Positions 59,992-64,000 of a DNA stretch of 64,000 bases are shown here, one piece after another. The notes below the pieces were generated by a model. That model had not been told where the DNA came from, did not search any database, and saw only the letters and a program-made list of their open reading frames with translations. The position numbers and the translations under genes are program-made. Source of the stretch: Daphnia pulex (Eukaryota > Arthropoda > Branchiopoda > Diplostraca > Daphniidae); NCBI RefSeq assembly GCF_021134715.1, contig NC_060025.1, positions 8,990,001-9,054,000 of the forward strand, written 5' to 3'. Every line of letters starts with the position of its first letter. The first letter of the stretch is position 1.

Positions 59992-61216
59992 ACGACCCAA
60001 AACACTAAAATTCTCTATTATGTAATTCACCTTACTTTGACAAAGACAAAACGGCATCTTGCATGCTCAACTAACACTGACGACTGTTAACTAACACCTC
60101 CGTATTATCCAAATAAATGGGTCATACAAAGCTGGCTGCTTTCTTGTTTCTTTTTTATGTGGGGAAACGCCGACAGAAGCAATTAAGCTAAAATACTTTG
60201 GCTGAAAATGTACGCAGAAAAATATATTAATATTGAAATGGGAATTGAATTAGCAAAATGCTGCAATAAAAGCGAGTTCGAAAGAGCTAACGTAATCATT
60301 AGTAATCTGCCGTGTTTAGCAGCAAACATTAGACCCATGTTGCAACCCATTTGACTATGTTTCTGTTGGTAGTACAACAATCTAAAGTGTGCAACATATA
60401 GGTTATTTCTCGGCAAATCATTCCAGTGTGTTGTTTCTCTAAGAAAATCAGGATGTTTAAAATTGTAAATAAAGATATATTAGCGAAATAAAACTTTTGA
60501 AACTACCATCATTTTAATACACTGCTGAATGACGAAAGAGTTAAAGGGAACCTGAAATGTTATGTTTATCTTGTTTTCAATGTGATTCAACGTGATTGTT
60601 CAGACTTGTGATTTTCCTGCATGCACAACACTGGAATGATTTGCTGACAGTCAACCTGCAAACTTAGATGGTTAAATGATTTTCTAATTCATAAGTTTTC
60701 TAATTGTAATCTCGAAAAGCAATATGCAAATAGGCTAGTGTTTCAAGATGTTTTCACAAATAAACATGATTGCTTTCCAAATTGACTTTAAAAATTTAAA
60801 ACATACTTAACTTTAGTCAATAATTTCAAATTGAATTTTACCTTCAGCTGAATTTCGATGTCTTCATTAGCCTAGTCTTCATTCCGGTTTGTTTATCTTG
60901 AACCTTCGTCTCATTTGTTTATTATCAAAAAAGAGCAGACGACACTTTTCTTCTACTCTACTGGCTGTCTTATTAATCAAAACCATTAAAAATCGATATC
61001 GATCCCTTATCGCTTGAATGAATCCAAACGGCAAAAATGATAAAAGTGGTTTTACTAAAAGATCCTGCCGGAACTGCAAGTAGCTAATTAATCCAGATGG
61101 CACAAAAATCTTCACACCCAAATGTAAATGTATTTTTCATAACAAGAGACTCGTCTTTTGCTGCTGCAACTGATCAATAAATATTTAACCAATAGTTTTT
61201 CATTTAATCTTTTTAT
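59992..61216. other. intergenic between genes 6 and 7
   Basis: About 1.2 kb of AT-rich 3' flanks of two convergent genes. AATAAA of gene 6 is at 60112; TTTATT near 61211 would be the signal of gene 7 on the minus strand. No gene seen. Confidence 0.5.
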
Positions 61217-61988
61217 TCAACATGTTGAACGAGAAAAAAGGCAACTGCAGGCCGACGGAATTTTAAAAGAATCCACAAAGACACCACGAGTGGGATCGCA
61301 AGGATCATAAGCTAAAAGTTGACGAACAATAAACTTTTGACTGCAGCGACTTGTGTGACATTGTAGAGGTGCGAATAACTTTTCCGGCGGCATCTGACAG
61401 ACATCGCCCGTTCTAGTACAAAGAACGATCCGTTCGCGCTGGATAATGTCTTTGGCGTCTTGAACGATCACGCGCCAATTTCCGTTGATGCTGGGCATTC
61501 GAATGGGTTTGATGAAAACATTCGTGGATAAACAGGGTCCTTTTTTATCAATTTTAATTGGACGATGGATGATTTCCTCCTTTGGAATCGATTTGTAGCT
61601 GAATTGATTCACTAATTCAGAGTAATTCTCAATGGTAGCCTGTGTTGCATAATAACGATTAGTATGCGTCAAAGAGTTGAAAATGAACTTGGAACATACC
61701 GTGATGTGGTCCATAGGATAGGAATCGTCGCTAATGCAGAAGCCAAACCTTTTGTCAGCACAAGGAGGAGGATTTGTCGAGTTACAGACTGTATTAATGG
61801 GGCGATCCTGCGTGTTTTGGGGTCGGAACGCTAATGGTACAGGTAGTGGAAGTTGAAGGTCAGCGGCAACGATTGTGAGGCACAAAGTGATAACCGAAAA
61901 AACTCCATGGAAAACCGGGATGCCCTAATAATTTAAACCTTGAAATAAATAATGATTTATTAATAACAATTTGATGAGTTCCTACCAT
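61217..61988 (-). CDS. divergent Spätzle-like ligand (gene 7)
   Basis: Exons 61988-61986 (only the ATG), 61924-61700 and 61639-61217 give 216 aa. The signal peptide follows directly (GIPVFHGVFSVITLCLTIVA). A short pro-region leads to the cysteine motif CNSTNPPPCADKRFGFC, then SDDSYP. The knot domain is recognisable but diverged: CLSTNVFIKPIRMPSINGNW, then RVIVQDAKDIIQRERIVLC, CHTSRCSQKFIVRQLLAYDPC and PSACSC, with one extra cysteine at the very C terminus (RSTC). TATAAAATA at 62073-62065 is about 80 bp upstream. Exon plan and phases match the long type, but the tract between pro-region and knot is shorter. Its closest relative in the window is gene 8, which lies just upstream in the same orientation. 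Confidence 0.85.
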
Positions 61989-62323
61989 AATGAGATTAAT
62001 TTGTAGAGCTCCCACTGCGTCAGCTACTTTTAAAGAACTAACGACGAACAAGAATGAAAGTTTGTATTTTATACATTGCAGACTGTTTTCAGTTATTGAA
62101 TAATTGAATATTTCATCACGACCGCTATGAAGCTGCGGCTAGTGTTGGGATATCAATCAACCCAATCGGTTTTAGTCCAGTAATATTAGATCACATCATT
62201 ACAACTTTCTCTATCGATCAATTTTCCCTCGAAACGCTTTGCAACCGATTTCGCTACAAAGTAACAAACTAATCGTCATACTTCGTTCAAGTGTGTATGA
62301 TGCAATTTCAGTTAAAAAGGTGG
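61989..62323. other. short spacer between genes 7 and 8
   Basis: About 335 bp that should hold the gene 7 promoter (TATAAAATA at 62073-62065) and the 3' end of gene 8. Nothing else seen. Confidence 0.5.
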
Positions 62324-63761
62324 TCAAGCATCATATCTATACACAGGGCAAGGGGAGCGTAAAATGCGGCAATTGCATTCCGACTGCATTTTGAAAGAGT
62401 CGACAAAGACATCGCGATCCGGGTTGCACGGATCGTAGGCGAGAAATTTCTGGACGACGTATTTCTGGTTACACCTGCCGTTGAAGCAAAAGACTCGGCT
62501 AAAGTGGTCGGGATTTGAACAGCCGACGTCTGGACTAGAACAAATGGTCACTTGTTGACGCTGGATTATGTCTTTGACGTCCTGGACGATGACGCGCCAG
62601 TCTCCTTCGATGTTGCGGGCTCGAAGGGGCTTGATTGTTACAGTAATGGAGAGGCAGGTGTTGTCTTGAATCAAGTCGTCGTCGTTGGTGTTGTTAACTG
62701 GGCTTGGTTTTTCGTCTTCTTCTAAAGTTAATTTGTAACTAAACTGGTCCGCCAATTTCGAGAACTCGGTGGCCACCTATGGAAAATTGGAGGTTATAAA
62801 ATGCGATTAGAATTTAAAAGTACAGAAACTATTTACCTCGACGTCTTCGAGAGGGTACTCATCATCATTAATGCAGAAGCCAAATTTTGCGTCGACACAC
62901 GGTGGTGATGCCATGGGATTACAGAATTGAAGTGAGGGTAATTCCAGGGCCGACGAATTAGTGATTACATTAGAAGAATTGGAAATGACATTTGAAGAAT
63001 TAGAGATAACAGTTGAAGAATTCGAAATAATACTTTCAGACGTGTCCAGTAACACATCTGATGGATTCAAGAGCACAATTGAGGAAGACGACGTATTTTG
63101 CGAAGGTACGATAGGCAAATCGGCAGATAATATTGAGTAATTGGAAAGAACATTCGAGTAACCAACGGGTAAAATCGTCGAATTCAAGAGAACATTCCAC
63201 AAATTCAAAAGGATATTTGAGTTGGATACTATCAGTGGTGAATTTGAGATAATGTTGGACGAAGTCGAGGATGAAATGACTGGATTCGAAGTGATTCTTA
63301 CAGGACTTGAAATTATTTCTGGAGAATTGGAAGCTATTCTAGGTCGACTTGATACTACATTCCAAGAATTAGTAAATTTTGTTGCTGGTGTTGTGGTGAC
63401 CTGTGGGAGGACAACCGCTTTGGTTTGTAGGCCTAAATGACTTTGTTGTTGTAGGGGTGTTTGTTGTTGCAGGGGTCTTTGTTGTTGTTTGTTGTGTTGT
63501 TGTAGGGGACTATAGAAAATAGCGGAACGACTTTGAGATCCGTAAATGAGTGGAGCCGGACGAGATAAAACTGGGGGTCTAGTAAACCTGTGCAAAGTAG
63601 AAGGGTGCCAGACTGATTCGAATGTTAATTGGTTCAGTGGTTCACTCCAATGAACAAGGCACGCAAACATAATTACCTGTATCAAAATTTAATAAGTTTG
63701 TTACAATTGCATGATTGAAAATAAATTCTGTGATTTGTTGGCTTACCAAGATGACTGCCAT
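62324..63761 (-). CDS. divergent Spätzle-like ligand with Gln- and Asn/Ser-rich pro-region (gene 8)
   Basis: Exons 63761-63747, 63676-62837 and 62776-62324 give 435 aa, the longest of the eight. The signal peptide is MAVIL then VIMFACLVHW. The pro-region has a Gln-rich stretch (QQHNKQQQRPLQQQTPLQQQ) and then about 120 residues of Asn/Ser/Ile/Val repeats with NSS, NTS, NYS and NST sequons (ISNSSTVISNSSNVISNSS), so heavy N-glycosylation is possible. The cysteine motif is CNPMASPPCVDAKFGFC, then NDDEYP. The knot domain reads CLSITVTIKPLRARNIEGDW, then RVIVQDVKDIIQRQQVTIC, CFNGRCNQKYVVQKFLAYDPC and SECNC, with an added Cys in a C-terminal tail (SPCPVYRYDA). It is in tandem with gene 7. Confidence 0.85.
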
Positions 63762-64000
63762 TTCACTTGTTATAAAAGACTGAAAGAAACTGGAATTCAA
63801 TTTACAGACTATACCGTACCTGACGGACGACTGCCTGTCAATGAATGAAATCTAAACAGATGGAAAGAGAAGAATAAAAGCATCAGCACTTTCTCTTTCA
63901 AAATCAAGATGATTTCGTTATTCAGTATGGCCACCGCAGCTTCCCCTCACAAAACCACCGAGGCGCTTACGATATTCCCAACCACATTAAGAAATCATAT
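63762..64000. other. right edge, upstream flank of gene 8
   Basis: About 240 bp of probable 5' flank. No TATA box facing gene 8 was recognised at a normal distance. Confidence 0.4.

Overview
This is eukaryotic nuclear DNA from an arthropod. A crustacean of the Daphnia type fits best, because genes are dense and cut by many 55-90 bp introns and because the families present include Spätzle-type cytokines, a TRPC channel and nessun dorma. The genus is an inference from gene style and protein resemblance; no database was searched. All gene models were built by hand from open frames, splice signals and phase. Every complete model listed closes in frame from its chosen ATG to a stop.

Layout. 1-2.2 kb: 5' part of a TRPC-family channel gene (- strand, continues off the left edge). 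2.2-5.3 kb: no gene, but four copies of a ~110 bp repeat in both orientations. 5.4-7.2 kb: TRMT13 tRNA methyltransferase (+). 7.2-13.1 kb: a biogenic-amine GPCR resembling the vertebrate histamine H1 receptor (-), tail to tail with TRMT13. 13.1-17.4 kb: no gene seen. 17.4-25.2 kb: three tandem nine-exon genes for PAF-acetylhydrolase-type phospholipases (-). 25.5-27.7 kb: a probable FANCB homologue (+). 27.8-30.0 kb: nessun dorma/SHCBP1 (-), convergent with FANCB. 30-38.6 kb: no protein gene; a possible spliced non-coding transcript and three non-autonomous DNA-transposon-like elements, one with long terminal inverted repeats and a perfect 9 bp target duplication, one piggyBac-like with TTAA ends.

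38.6-43.5 kb and 57.5-63.8 kb: eight Spätzle-like cystine-knot ligand genes. Six form three head-to-head pairs, each made of one 'short' two-exon gene and one 'long' three-exon gene sharing a 0.7-0.85 kb upstream region. The two remaining genes are divergent tandem members. A secreted Thr-rich protein gene (44.0-45.0 kb) lies beside the first block. The 45-57 kb interval between the blocks is gene-poor. It holds intron-containing fragments of a par-3/bazooka gene, flanked by ~90 bp direct repeats, and of a Lys-rich protein gene; both are broken.

The most notable feature is the Spätzle cluster: a Toll-ligand-like family that seems to have grown by copying a divergent two-gene unit, with very different pro-regions (Pro/Tyr-rich, compact, or Asn-Ser-rich) on one cystine-knot core.
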